A stretch of DNA of 64,000 bases from Phorcus lineatus (GCA_921293015.1 OV121098.1:13491016-13555015), one strand, 5' to 3'; numbered from the stretch's first letter, positions 36,901-47,944 are shown. Made by a program: numbers and translations. The notes: generated from the sequence alone by a model not told the origin.

Positions 36901-39900
36901 TACATATTAAGGAAGTCCAGAGTATTTGATGGATGTACAACTTCTTTTTGTTCACAATGGCTACATTTCGGTATAGATCCTTACATACCGTTTTCAAGCA
37001 TATACATATTGTTAACGGATTGACCCTGTTTATTTCGGAATAAATTTTTTTATAATGTTGCCTTCTGGGATACGAACTCTATCCACTTGGGTGTTTGACG
37101 AGTAGTTTGTTTGGCCAAAGATGAGGCCCTCAGCAAATACTGTCGGTATCAGTATTTTTTGGGGGTAGTTTGGAAATGATCGTTGCCATTTTTATTTTTT
37201 AATGTACAAGGATAGGGAAGGCGCTGACATACGCTAAACTTATAAGGTGAAATAGCTACGGATTAAACAAATGATAAATAACTGTACAAGGGAGTTTGAA
37301 TAATTTAGAGGGGGGGGGGGGGAGTACCGTCAAAACACAAGTAGAGCACTTGTATGAATTTCAACATTTCAATTGTGACGTTTTGGGGGTTGCTTAACCC
37401 CCTTGAGAGGCGACAACCAAATGAGTTCGTATCCCAGTAAAGGCAAATTTACAAACTTGAGAGGAAACAACCAAACGAGTTCGTATCTCAATAAAGGCAA
37501 ATTTACAAACTTTTATACCTTGAAACACAGTTGATTTAAAACAGAAAGTTGTACATACATAATGAATGTTACATATTTCATGTTTATTTAAGGGGCAGTA
37601 GCTCACTTTTTTAGATAAAGAAAGAGATCTCAAGAAAATTAAAAAAGATGTTACCAATTGCAAGGCAAATTTTTAATCAAATGGAGCAGTTCTAAAATGA
37701 ACATAAAATAAGAATACATTTTCCTACCTCAAATGATTGAAAGGTGTTCACAAAAAATTGTTTGCTTGATACTTGATGATTTCTTTTCCGACTTCATATG
37801 ACTAAGCTCAGTAATGAGATGTTTGACCCTCAGAAGATACAAATATTTATTGAGGAATTCTTTTTCTAAAAGCGTGCTACTGCCTATTTAATGTCTTTTT
37901 GGGTTGAAATCTATGGTAAAGGTTTTGTTTGTGTGTGTTGGTGATGGTGTTTCATTTTATTTCAGGATGAAACTCATACATTTTTTGTTAAATATCCAAT
38001 ATTTGCCGATGATTTCGTAAACTGGTTTATAACGGACTGTTTGGAAGAGGAACTAGTACCGGACGTGTTGATTGACGCGCTCAGCGAGGTTGATAAGTTG
38101 GTGTGTATGATATAGAAAATATTCATCCTCTCTGTTTCTATCCTTCATTCCTTTTATTCCTCCTCATCACTCTCTTTTCTTCTTTATGGACCACAGTGGT
38201 GGTCTCACACCTAAGGCCCGGGTTCGAATCCAGGTGGAAACAACAAAAAATCGTGACCTGGGCTTCACACTGTGTTGTGTCCTTGGGCACGGCACTTCAT
38301 CAACATTGCACTCAGTCCAATGGGTACCAGAAAACAGGGGTGTACAGACCTACATGGTCCCACTAAGAAGCTGTTTTGAAAGTACACAGCCCTCAGGGCA
38401 ATGATGTAGGTGGCGTTGTGAGCATGTATTATTAGGTGGAAAAGGCACCATATAGATATACACATCATTATTATAATCATGAATAAAATTTTAAATTTTC
38501 AAGGCTTTGATATAAATGTTTCTTTTCCAACCTATTGGTCTTGAAAGCTGAAATATTTTTACAAAGTCATAATTCTAAACAGGATAAGTGAAAAGCCTCT
38601 TGTCTCCCTAGATATGGAATATAACATTATTAAAGCACTATCCATTTTGGTAAAAGTTCATTTAGACGCTTACACCATCCCTGTTCACAAATTGTTTTCT
38701 CCCCTTTACGATCATTCATGAATCTTGCATTGCCTTTCAGTCTTCACTTGCGCGGGTTAGCGCAGTGGTTAGCGCGTTCGGCTTCGGATCAAGAGGTCCA
38801 TGGTTCGAATCCCGCCAGGGGCTTGGCAACTTTGTCTGCAGTAGAGAACTATTCTCCACGCAGTTAGGTTTGGGCGCAATGCTACACTGAATTTCAGCGT
38901 AGTACCACCCATGGTTCGCTATTTCCAGCCAATGCTAGCAGGTTTCACCGCACTGCATAGCCACAATGGTGTTGGGAGCTTTCTCCCTGCATTAATACCA
39001 GCAGCCGCGATATAAGTGAAATACTCTTGAAAGCGGCGTTAAACCCCAAATCACCTCACCGCAGTCTACACTATTACATTTTACTAACCTAGTGTTTTTT
39101 TTACCAGCCATGGGATAATGATGGAGCGTATATTTGAACTCAGATTTTGTCTTCTTCTCTCCTTCCTGTCATTCATTCCTCTTTCACTGTCAGTCTATCT
39201 CCCTCTTGTCAGTCTCGAGTTAATCCTTTAAGATTAGGATATAAATACTTGAATTTAAATCATGAATTTTTAGTGATATAGTCCACCAGATTTTTCAAGT
39301 GTAAATTCCCTATTCAGCTTCGTTTGGTAACCTTAGTGAATCTTTAAAATTGCAGCCTTGGTAAAGACTGCCTTGCTTTCACTAGAACCTTGTTCACTGT
39401 GGATGTCCCAGGGCTGCCTACTTGTACTATTTTGGAGTATTTTGTATGCTTTACAGTCTTGATTGTACACCAAGTTTGCAAATTGTACACCTAAAAAAAT
39501 AATTTCTTCATTTCATTGTAATAATTTTGGAGTATTGGAGTGCTTAAGTGTTATAAAGTTTTTTTTGAACTGCATATTCATAGTTTACAAAGTAAGAAAA
39601 GGTTTAGAAATGTAAAACCAGAGCATGACATGTTGAAACTAATAGTAAAATTGTTTTTGAACATATAAAATTTACAAAATACACCTAAGTTACAATATCT
39701 CTACACATTCAACAAACAGATGGTAGGCAGTTCTGGTGTCCAACTTTCAACTGTGTGCTTTTATGTGCATTTATTAAGACTTGAACTAATATGACTGGCA
39801 TGGATTGTTTTTTGATGAAACCAGCCATAGCATTTTCTGTCTACCCACATGTTATTTATGCACTGGTACAAACATCAGAATTACTGACAATGGTCCTGTA

Positions 39901-42900
39901 AGGCCGGTATTCCATGTGTAGCAGTGCATAGGGAGTAAGGCGTAGTACGTAATGGGCACCTAAAACTTTGCACTGAAATACTAGAAGTTGAGTCCATAAA
40001 GGTAGATGCATAAACAATGATGGGCAAACTGTGTGATCCGCAGAATTCTCACGAGAGAGAGGGCTCCAGGTAATTATTTGGACAAAGGGGTATTTCACTC
40101 CTCAATATAAAAATTAAGGAGTAAAATTTCCACATGAAATATACTAGGAGTATTTCAAGGATCCTCATTCCAAGCTAGCATCGATGTTATTTGTTGATTA
40201 TATTTTCCACACGTTTAATCTGTAAATAAACAAGTAATTTCTCTATGACGAAATATTATATCGGTAATCTTTGTTTTCATACAGGTTGGCATCAAGTTGA
40301 CTAGTTGATTCGAAATGTAAAGGTAAAACAATTAGAAATGAATTAGAAATGCAATTTTTTTTGGACAAGTCATGGTTACTCCTGTAAACAAATATCTGAC
40401 TCGAATTCTGGGAAAGTTGTGTATATCTGTTACTCATTTATTTCATTTTTAATGCGTATATCTGAATTACCTGTGCGTATTTTACACAGATACGCATCTT
40501 ATCTGGAGCCCTGTAGAGTGTCTGTATACACTATATGAATGAAAACCAAATAGTAAAAAGGCGTATAACCAAGGATTTACCAATTAGCAGATTACATAAT
40601 AGAAACATGCTTTACAATTTCATTTTGGACTCATTCTCACGCATGCATGGAAAGATTATGGGTCATGAAATACCCAAAGCACATGAAATGATACACATGG
40701 AATTCCAGTTTAATGGCCCTGAATTCTTCCACACTGTAAACGTCCCGAAGTTGTCATTGATACCAGAAGTAAATTCAATGTCAGTCTATGAAGAGACCAA
40801 ATATACAAAATATATAATTCAAATATACCGACTTATATATCTAATATAATACTTCAAAGATAATATTCAAAGTGATTCACATCCATTTCTAAATCTTTAT
40901 TGATAGACTAGTTGCTCTAAGATATATATTGTTCTGAAATGGACCTCAAATGGTAAAATTTCCATCTCAAAGTCCCAAAACTAGTGTGAGGAAATCTAAA
41001 ATTTATGAACATGATTTTCATCTCTGCAGCCATCGGAGCATCCTTACTTCCTGCCAGCTCTGCGGTCATGTGACGACTTCCTGACGAGAGAGATAGAGAA
41101 AATGGCAGAAGAAATAGCTACAGAAGCTCTTCGTGGAGGCACCAGCAGAAGGTATGTGTAATTAGCAGTCTGATTAACATCGACCATGTTCCGAGGAATA
41201 AAAGTTTTTAAATATTGACTTTAGCAAACTTATTCTATCAGGGGCTGTCCTCTCCACAACGGTCCGAAAGCACCTGCCTTGCTCGCATGTTCTTACACCA
41301 GTTTAGCAAAGAGAAAACCTAGTCATTAGCGGACCGATCACATCATCGTGTTTAAAAAAACGATAGCGGCGATCAAGGTTAACGAATGGTAAATGGGAGT
41401 TACTTGCCCCTAGATACAGATACCGAAGGCTTTTGCCGCAGTCATTGTGATTGGCTAGTTGAGATTGTGTCAGAACGTGCGAGAAAGGCGGGTGCTTTCA
41501 GACCGTTGTGGAGAGGACAGCCCCTGATTGAGTACGTTCGATTCCCGTTCGAGTCAATATTTTAAAACTTTTATTCCTTGAAACAGGGTCGATTTTAATC
41601 AGACTGGTGTAATTAGTTACAATAATGACACTGATGATGATCATACATAAAATGATAGATATTATGTCTATCACTGGCAAATTTAATCCTTGCTGCCAAC
41701 CAGTCAAAATTCTTGTTTTTGCACCGCCCTTTTCCGTGAAGAGTTGCAATTCTCATTTGATTTCTCAATGGACTATCGTAGCAGCCCTTGCAACAAGCAC
41801 AGAAAAATACAGGAATGGAGCAATGCCCATCTTAGCAAGTCATTGGGGCTGGCGTAAAGGCCATGCATGCAAAGATGGGCCTAGATTTTCGAAGCTGTCT
41901 TAGACCTAAGATAGTCCAAAGCCAATGTTAATGTATGGTACTTAAGACTATCTTAAAACGAAGAGATCTTCAAAAATCTAGGCCATGGGTATTTGCTGAC
42001 ATGGAGAGACTTACCTCTCACAGGTAAGTTGGTGCGGTGCCATGCAGACAGGTGTAGTCATTAACGATGTGCTCCTGGATGCAGGTACATGACCCCGGCC
42101 CCGTATGTCCCTCCTCGCGATCCCGCTGATGTCTTCTTAGAAGAACTAGTCGAGCTGTCGGTCAACGAAATGTGTCGTCAATTAGTGGGGGAAACTATCC
42201 GAGGTCTGGCGGAGGATTATCTGGACGATGTGATGGCTGACAACATCCTCAATGATCTGATCGATCACGAGGTGTACACCATGAGGGATGAACTGGTAGG
42301 TGTTCAGGAAATACAGGCAACCTAGATAGTGAATATTGTATGATTGTTGGTTGGGTTCACAGTATCTGAATAAAACAAATCCTTTGAGTGATTCAAACCA
42401 GGGCATAGATCATACCAACAGTTTTTCCTTGTTTGATTTTCTCTGTGTCAGAGAAATAAAAGATCAATTTTGGCTCTAACAGGATACAAACTCTTTTGAT
42501 GGTTTCCTCTTCAACATTCCTTCGACAGCCCTTATAGGTACTGTTACCTAGTAAAAATCTAGTGATTTGTAGACCAATCAAATCATCACATTACAAAAAA
42601 TAAAGATGGTTGATAGAGTAGAAATAGTGAATCAGAGTTACTTGCCCTTAGTTTCTGATATTGAAAGCTTTGGTTGGACGCCTCGCAATTGGTTGGATCT
42701 TATGTATGGGTTGTTCACAGACCAATGCCTCGTTGGATCATATCTGTATCAATTAGAAGCTATTTTTGGAAATTTTATTCCGATGTACAGGGTAAATTTT
42801 AACCAGAATTGGCTTTCTTCCTTAAATAATTCCAGAGAGATTACAAAACAAGGATCTAAATATACAATTGTGAACATTTTTGCCTTCCATTCACAGCTAG

Positions 42901-45900
42901 AGGAAGCTATGTTTGACGCCATTGCAGAGGAGTTCCTGGACGAGCACGTGATTGGACCCGAGGTGGAAGAAGAAGCGACGGTGATTGCTCATGACATGAT
43001 CAAACATTACGATAACAAGATCACCAAGCGAGAGATGAAGGCAGTAAGTATCTGAGACCATTTGTAGAAGCTATATGATTAACTATCTCTTAAAATAAGG
43101 TTGTAAAATGTATTTGTTTTTCTTACTGACAAAATTGCTTGTTGCTATGGCATTTGAATGGTATTTGTTATGACGGTAATCTTTTAGGAATTAAAAAGGA
43201 ATGTAGTTACAATAAGTTTCTTAAACTAAAATTATTGTCTATTGATTCATTGTGAACCTATTTGTAGATGGAATTTCATTCCATTAATTGTCATGAATTA
43301 CCCAGAATGCATGTGTTACAGAGGTTGTAAGTTATATTTTTCATTGGCAAGTTATTTAAATCTAATAGGCGGCAGTATAGCGCAGTGTTTGGGACTGGAA
43401 AGCACAGTGTTTAGCGCTTGGGGCTTTGGTTCAAGAGGTCTGGAGTTCGAATCCCGTCAGGGGCTTGGCACCTTTGTCAGAAGTAGAGACATTCTGTAAG
43501 ATTTCAGTGCAATGCTACACTGAATATCAGTGCATAACCACCCATGGTTCATTAGTTCCATCCAATGCTCACAGTTTCACCACAATTCATAGCCATAAGT
43601 GTGTAAAAGGTTTTTCTCCCTGCAATGATACTAGCAGCCTGAAATAAGTTAAATGCTCTTGAAAGCGGTGTTAAACCCCAAACCACTTCACCTCAAACCT
43701 AACCAAGATCTTCATTAGTTATTTAGCAAGGTCTCAAGCTAGAGAGGTAATGTATTTTGAGGGATGATAACAAATGCTCCAATTATCGGAATTATGAAGC
43801 CACTTGCAAGAATTTTGCAGAAAGAGAGTGATGCAAATATAATCAAAATAAAAATTGAAAATCGAAGCTTTAATTATTGAAAAATAATGGAAAAATAATT
43901 GCAAGAATAATGCAAGATTTGTAAATAATGCAATGATCATGAAGAATAATGCAAGATTTGTAAATAATGCAATGATCATGAAGAATAATGCAAGAATTGT
44001 GAAGGATAATGCAATGATCATGAAGAATAATGTAAGAATTGTGAAGAGTAATACCCAAAAAAATTCGAATAATGTAATAATCATAAAGTATATCAAAGTA
44101 ATCATGAATTATGGAAGAATCAAAAAGTATAATGCAGGACTTATGAAGAATAACCCCAAATTATTCAGCATAAAGACAATGTTTGACCATATTACCAGGT
44201 AAAGGAGAAGTCGGGAGAACGTCTCGTTGACTCTCTCTGTCTGGACTATCTTCTAGCGCTGGTCGCCAGGCAGGGCAAAGTGTGGACGGAAAGCGACTTT
44301 GCCAACAGATTCATGGATGGTAAGCCAAAAAGATATTTTTTAGAAATTTGTCTGTAATGCAATACATCAAGCTTGAAGGGCAAACGATCTGTCACTTGTA
44401 CCTTGCTGTTTCTCTGATCTTTAACCATATAAATATGTAAATTAATGGCCTTGTCACTGATATACTGAAGGTCAAAGGTCACCTGACATGACCCTAATGG
44501 AGTAGAAATCAGATCAGAAATGCAGTGATAACAATCACAGTCATAGTGCTTAGAGAGCTTGGAATATTGCGGTCCTGGAAAACCAATAACTCACTGTAAA
44601 CAGACCACGTGAGTTACTTCTAAAACCACGGTGAGTTACTTCTAAAACCAAGGTGAGTTACTTCTACAACGATGGTGAGTTACTTCTAAAACAGGTGAAA
44701 GAAAGAGGTCATTCTGACAAATATTATTATTTTTCGTTGATCGTTTATCAAGATAGGCCAATTTATTATTTGTTTTACATTGCACTGCTTTAAAGAGTCA
44801 TTGTCATTCATACGATATCTATTGATTTTCATACATCACAAAAAAACAGTTTATGCTTATGTACTTTCAGATCATCTCAATTGACTTGCATTTTCATTCA
44901 AAAATCAAAATTTTTTTTTACAAAAGCATGTTTTCAGTGAAATAAACTATCTGCCTTATATATATGTGGTGGCATGTGGTCCTGTGCGTAGCTCAGTCAC
45001 TGTTATCAGTCAAGTTCAGCAATATCTGACATGGCTCACTGGATGGGTGGGGTACCCGATCATTGCTGTATTACCTGAGAGTTGGAAAGATTATTCCTTG
45101 CCCCTCACTGGGGCACAAGTGAAAAACTAGTGGTGTCTCCTTAAGCAAGAGACTTTATTCAAATTGTGCCTCTGTTCACCCAGCAGTACTAATTGGGTAC
45201 CTGGTGTAGATTGTGTTGGAGGTGACCTTTAGCGCTGTAACCAGCAGCTTGGGTTAGACCAGGGTAATAATGCAATATAAATATCATTATCATAATGTGC
45301 AAAAGCCGAAGTTAAGTGGCAGTAGTATGTTTTTTTATATTAATTTTATTTCTTCAAAATTTCCCACGTAACTTTTTTTGATATTTTTTTATTTTATTTT
45401 TAAATTTTTTTTTTTTTATATATATGATATTTATTTATGCATATTTTATTACCATCAGAGGGTCAAACATTCTCAATAATTGACTCAGTCGTGGCAATAA
45501 TAATCAAGTATCAAAAAAACATTGTCTTGCAATTGGTAACATTTATTTTGTTTTTTCAGAAATCTCTGTGTTTACCTGAAAGAGAATTACAACTGCTCTC
45601 TAACTAGATTGTTTGTTTGTACAGAACTGATGGGAAACATTCTACTGCAGCAGTATTTCTTTGTCCAGACCAACAGAGATAAAACTATACAGTGCAAGCC
45701 GCTCCGCAAACTACACGAGAAAGTTGTCACGGATGTGGTGAGTTCAGTATTCCAAAAACTTTCATGTCCAGCGCGCTGGCCTCTCACGCAACAGCCAGGG
45801 TTCAAATCCAGGTGGAGACACCAAACATTTGTGACCTGGGCTTTACACTATGTTGTGTCTTTCGGCAAGGCACTTCATCCACATTGCACCCATTCCACCC

Positions 45901-47944
45901 AGCTGTACAATTGGGTACCTGAATACGGGATGTATGGACCTATATGGTCGGGCGAAGCGCTAAGTAGCAGCATCGTAAGTACAATTCCCTCAGGATAATA
46001 AATGTTCAGCACTTTGAGCATGTGCCTTGTTCATGGAAAAAGCGCCATACAAATCAACATTTATTATTATTTAAGTCCCTACTAGGACAGCTTAACATGC
46101 ATGGCCTATACTTGTGCCAACCCTGATGATTTGCTAAGGTATGCAGTGCCTTATTTCCCCAACTTTTCTGTGCTTGTCATCCAGGCTGATCTTAATAGTC
46201 CAAAAAGAAAGAAAAAATGTAATTGCAAATTTTCGCTGAAGACGACACTGCACTCTAAACAAAAACTTTGGCGGGTTTGCAGCAATCTTTAAGGAACCCA
46301 GTGAAAGACTTGTGAAATTTAAATCTATGTTGGGGAAGATGGTACTGGTAAGTAATGCTTGAGGTTTGAAAAAGCAACAATGAAGTCTAAAAATTTGACA
46401 TGGCCTGCGATGTGTACTCTCAATATATCATATAAACCAGTGAGCACTTCGACCTCTTTGCCATCAACATTTTGCTCACATTTACTTTGGTGCCCTAGAA
46501 TCCTGTTTTAAAACAAGGAACAAATGAAATGTCTCAGCAGAATATGCTGGATTGACATTGATATTTACATGTAGAACCATCCAATCAAGCACAATACATA
46601 CAAAGGCTATGCTTGATTCGTCTAAGCGGCGTAGTCCCCGGACATGGAACCGGCGTACGTTGGGTCAGTAACAGGCTTAAGTTGAATCAAGTATGTTGGC
46701 AGCCATCTTACCTCAGAGTAGTTTCAAAATACATTTCATCCATATGATATAAATATTTCAAACATTTTTAAATATGACTTAAAATGTCAATATCGAGTTA
46801 TGGAGAGGCTTTGATAATTATACATATTGCCAGTTAAATCATTTTGAGTTGTTATTTAAAAATCAATGATGACTATAAAATAGTTGTGGAATAGTCCCAA
46901 CAAAAATATTTGTCTGCAATTTACGCCTGTCATTTCAAACCAGCGAATCCGGCGTGCTCCTGAGGCATACGCCGGTTGTCAATAAAGCGATTCACCGCTT
47001 TCATCAATACCAGCGGCGTACGCCAAGTAGGTTACCAATCAAGCATAGCTAAAGTTCACAGGTTAATTGTCTGCCTGAGTAGCTGAAATCAAAAGTGTGA
47101 GCTAAGCGCTGAAATTCAAGGTCAATGGGTGTTGATATATATATGTGACAGATACTCGTTGGTTCAGTCAGTCAAGCAGTTTGATGGCTTTTCAGATGAA
47201 GGACTCTTATTTTGTGTAAAAAATTTATTGATAAAACTTATAATTTATTATTTAATTGATATCTATATGGTGAACTATATCAGTCTTTGTCCTATGTTTA
47301 CAGGCACTGGACGTGTTGCTTCAACAGCTCTCGGCCTCGCTAGACGAAGACCTGGCTGACGTGGATGAATACGAGCGAGGAGTGAACGACGGCCTTGTCC
47401 TTCAGCCCATTCCAGCCATTGTCAGGTAACCTTGGTGACAAGGAACTCACCCACAAGAAAATAATGTTTATTAATGATGATCTTGACACTTAGGACCAAA
47501 ATGCCTTTTATATTTATATTTTTTTATGGTTTTTGTTTGGTTTAAAAAATTTTGCTTTCAAATTCTTCAAATGTTTGGCAGTAAATATTACTTGTTATTA
47601 TAATGTATTATCTTCAGAGATTCAAACATCTCATGATGGTGTCAGATCATTAGTCATAGAAGAAATAATGTATCAAGCAAAAACCACTGGCTGCCATTTT
47701 TTTTTCAATTATATCATAGTATATTCTTTACATAAAAAAACTTAAGACTTGCAATATGAAACAATTGTCTTTGATTTTGTGAGATCATTATAGTTATCTG
47801 GAATAAAACATGGTACTGCCCCCTTTAATGGCAAAAATTCATGTCACTGGTTGAGTTCGCTGAATTGTTTGCAAAAGTTATTACTGCACATGTTCACTTA
47901 CAATTTATATGACATGGGTTGTGTCTATTTATCATTTCAGGTGA
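30912..47944 (+). CDS. Unrecognised 599-residue protein, 13 coding exons
   Basis: Exons: 30912-30961, 32744-32893, 34330-34434, 34805-35288, 36615-36650, 37966-38100, 41030-41151, 42085-42295, 42897-43043, 44199-44319, 45625-45737, 47304-47425, 47941-47944. All introns are GT-AG, phases agree at every join, and the total is exactly 1800 nt. Residues 1-100 are basic (Arg/Lys/Ser/Pro). Residues 102-263 are low complexity: an acidic stretch, Pro/Tyr-rich runs, a Lys/Arg block, and an EESEESSEEE acid patch. Residues 276-599 are acidic and mostly alpha-helical, with repeated E/D-L-V helices but no long regular coiled coil. No signal peptide or membrane span. I do not recognise the family. The disordered, basic N-terminus and helical C-terminus suggest a scaffold or cytoskeletal protein; a ciliary role is only suggested by the neighbour CFAP44. 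Confidence 0.85.
31402..31981. mobile_element. TTAA-flanked miniature element, family B copy 2
   Basis: 580 bp, TTAA at both ends, inverted termini as in copy 1 at 7695. It contains about 60 bp absent from copy 1 ('ctgcaggcattctagccctc'). Lies in intron 1 of the 599-residue gene. Confidence 0.82.
32744..32893 (+). CDS. 599-residue gene, exon 2 (basic Arg/Ser/Pro segment)
   Basis: Acceptor TTCCAG, donor GTAATA. Encodes residues 17-67, with SGKKSPSKSRNSVHGKRSPG and YGRYRRSTPPN. This is a highly basic, probably disordered segment with SP motifs that could be phosphorylated. A different frame across this place is open too (from 32677) but does not join its neighbours. Confidence 0.8.
32914..33258. 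mobile_element. TTAA-flanked miniature element, family C copy 1
   Basis: Left end 'ttaaagtgacacagaatatg', right end 'gatgtgtgcccctttaa' (near inverted), 345 bp. Inner 'atatgacctgagttaagttt' and 'taaagttacatttttatctc' are shared with copy 2 at 35310. It begins 20 bp after the donor of exon 2. Confidence 0.7.
33955..34225. mobile_element. Inverted-repeat element with 9-bp target duplication, family F copy 1
   Basis: Ends 'catccagctacatcagcgta' and complement 'tacgctgatgtagcaggatg'. Arms run on through 'tttgtctccgcc' and 'catcatataccc'. The nonamer 'atccatgat' lies directly outside both ends (33946-33954, 34226-34234). A 9-bp duplication is characteristic of Mutator-like elements, so this is probably a MULE-type MITE. 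271 bp, in intron 2. Confidence 0.88.
34330..34434 (+). CDS. 599-residue gene, exon 3
   Basis: Acceptor GTTTCAG, donor GTAAGC. Residues 67-102, including DDRRSRRNLRKGRYEEVPP. Confidence 0.82.
34805..35288 (+). CDS. 599-residue gene, exon 4 (acidic, Pro/Tyr-rich and Lys/Arg-rich)
   Basis: Acceptor TTTTTAG, donor GTAAGA. Residues 102-263. An acidic start (EESDGEDED) is followed by PVYAPPSVVYGQPFPMYYPP, a Lys/Arg block (RRRDKKRKSERK), more Pro/Tyr (YPEGYPIPLHSYPGPMGGYP) and EESEESSEEE. Low complexity throughout. This is the largest exon. Confidence 0.85.
35310..35783. mobile_element. TTAA-type miniature element, family C copy 2
   Basis: Left end 'tcaagtgacacagagtatg', right end 'cataccctgtacccctttaa', 474 bp, same inner blocks as copy 1. 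It begins 21 bp after the donor of exon 4. Confidence 0.72.
36615..36650 (+). CDS. 599-residue gene, exon 5 (36-nt small exon)
   Basis: Acceptor ATTTCAG, donor GTAAGT. Encodes IIKPLLDTSDAG. Being 36 nt and phase 0 at both ends, it could be skipped without a frame change. Confidence 0.65.
37966..38100 (+). CDS. 599-residue gene, exon 6 (start of helical half)
   Basis: Acceptor TATTTCAG, donor GTGTGT (weaker). 45 codons: DETHTFFVKYPIFADDFVNW, then FITDCLEEELVPDVLIDALS. An acidic amphipathic helix region begins here. Confidence 0.8.
38188..38479 (+). mobile_element. tRNA-derived SINE, family 1 copy b
   Basis: B box 'gggttcgaatcc', central 'cttgggcacggcacttcatc' and 'aatgggtaccag', 3' end 'aaggcaccatatagat' and an ATT-rich tail. 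Inserted in intron 6 of the 599-residue gene, in its sense direction. Confidence 0.85.
38750..39060 (+). mobile_element. tRNA-derived SINE, family 2 copy a
   Basis: Head 'gcgggttagcgcagtggtta' (A box TAGCGCAGTGG), 'cggcttcggatcaagaggtc', B box 'tggttcgaatcc', body 'gggcgcaatgctacactga' and 'accacccatggttcg', 3' end 'agcggcgttaaaccccaaat' + 'cacctcacc'. Three further copies lie at 43.4, 58.0 and 63.5 kb. Confidence 0.9.
41030..41151 (+). CDS. 599-residue gene, exon 7
   Basis: Acceptor CTCTGCAG, donor GTATGT. Residues 321-361: PSEHPYFLPALRSCDDFLTR and then an acidic helix EIEKMAEEIATEAL. Confidence 0.83.
41168..41605. mobile_element. Fold-back element with about 125-bp arms
   Basis: Outer ends 'agtctgattaacatcgac' and complement 'gtcgattttaatcagact', then 'gaggaataaaagttt' arms, then 'caggggctgtcctctccaca' arms, all inverted. 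438 bp, non-coding. It starts 16 bp after the donor of exon 7. Related pieces lie at 23565, 37394-37540 and 42420-42760. Confidence 0.85.
42085..42295 (+). CDS. 599-residue gene, exon 8
   Basis: Acceptor GGATGCAG, donor GTAGGT. Residues 361-431: MTPAPYVPPRDPADVFLEEL, then helices VELSVNEMCRQLVGETIRGL and ADNILNDLIDHEVYTMRDEL. Strongly acidic and helical. Confidence 0.85.
42897..43043 (+). CDS. 599-residue gene, exon 9
   Basis: Acceptor TTCACAG, donor GTAAGT. 49 codons, LEEAMFDAIAEEFLDEHVIG then EVEEEATVIAHDMIKHYDNK. Similar in texture to exon 8, so the two may be diverged repeats of one helical unit. Confidence 0.85.
43368..43693 (+). mobile_element. tRNA-derived SINE, family 2 copy b (older)
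   Basis: Same parts as copy a with more changes and a short internal duplication in the head ('cgcagtgtttgggactgg' then 'agcacagtgtttagcgc'). Located in intron 9. Confidence 0.85.
43890..44160. repeat. Tandem repeat, about 39-bp unit
   Basis: Units of 'gaataatgcaagatttgtaa' + 'ataatgcaatgatcatgaa', regular at 43905-44060 and decayed beyond. Open frames on both strands follow from the period being a multiple of 3. Confidence 0.8.
44199..44319 (+). CDS. 599-residue gene, exon 10
   Basis: Acceptor ATTACCAG, donor GTAAGC. Residues 481-521: VKEKSGERLVDSLCLDYLLA and LVARQGKVWTESDFANRFMD. Confidence 0.83.
44966..45297 (+). mobile_element. SINE with a 5S rRNA-like head
   Basis: 'gttcagcaatatctgacatg' + 'gctcactggatgggtgggg' resembles the 5S rRNA internal promoter end (GCAAC..CGGGCCTGGTTAGTA then TTGGATGGG). 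Downstream, 'agcaagagactttattcaaa' to 'taattgggtacctgg' matches the central block of SINE family 1, and the tail is ATAA/ATT-rich. It looks like a 5S-derived (SINE3-type) element sharing a central domain with the tRNA-derived family. Confidence 0.6.
45625..45737 (+). CDS. 599-residue gene, exon 11
   Basis: Acceptor TTGTACAG, donor GTGAGT. Residues 521-558: ELMGNILLQQYFFVQTNRDK and CKPLRKLHEKVVTDV. Confidence 0.82.
45767..46071 (+). mobile_element. tRNA-derived SINE, family 1 copy c
   Basis: Truncated head, B box 'gggttcaaatcc', central 'cggcaaggcacttcatcc' and 'caattgggtacctgaatac', 3' end 'cagcactttgagcatg' ... 'gcgccatacaaat' and (ATT)n. It starts about 30 bp after the donor of exon 11. 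Its last 60 bp align with the 3' end of the LINE at 26.3 kb. Confidence 0.87.
46605..47051. mobile_element. Inverted-repeat element, about 447 bp
   Basis: Ends 'ggctatgcttgatt' and complement 'aatcaagcatagct', then further inverted matches ('agcggcgta' / 'tacgccaag'). Inner repeats contain 'ccggcgtacg' and 'tacgccggttg'. No coding capacity. In intron 11. Confidence 0.6.
47304..47425 (+). CDS. 599-residue gene, exon 12
   Basis: Acceptor TTTACAG, donor GTAACC. Residues 559-599: ALDVLLQQLSASLDEDLADV, DEYERGVNDGLVLQPIPAIV. Confidence 0.82.
47941..47944 (+). CDS. 599-residue gene, exon 13 (last base of Arg codon and stop)
   Basis: Acceptor ATTTCAG at 47940. The first base completes Arg599 and TGA follows at 47942. 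A terminal exon whose coding part is one base plus stop is unusual but keeps the 1800-nt frame. If the intron were retained, exon 12 would read on to a nearby stop. Confidence 0.6.

Noticed and set aside
38751..38830. A working tRNA gene at the SINE head
   Set aside because: A and B boxes are present, but the cloverleaf does not close and the sequence continues into a SINE body that is repeated elsewhere.
40535..40849. 104-codon frame in intron 6
   Set aside because: No acceptor or donor that keeps frame with exons 6 and 7, and no domain recognised.
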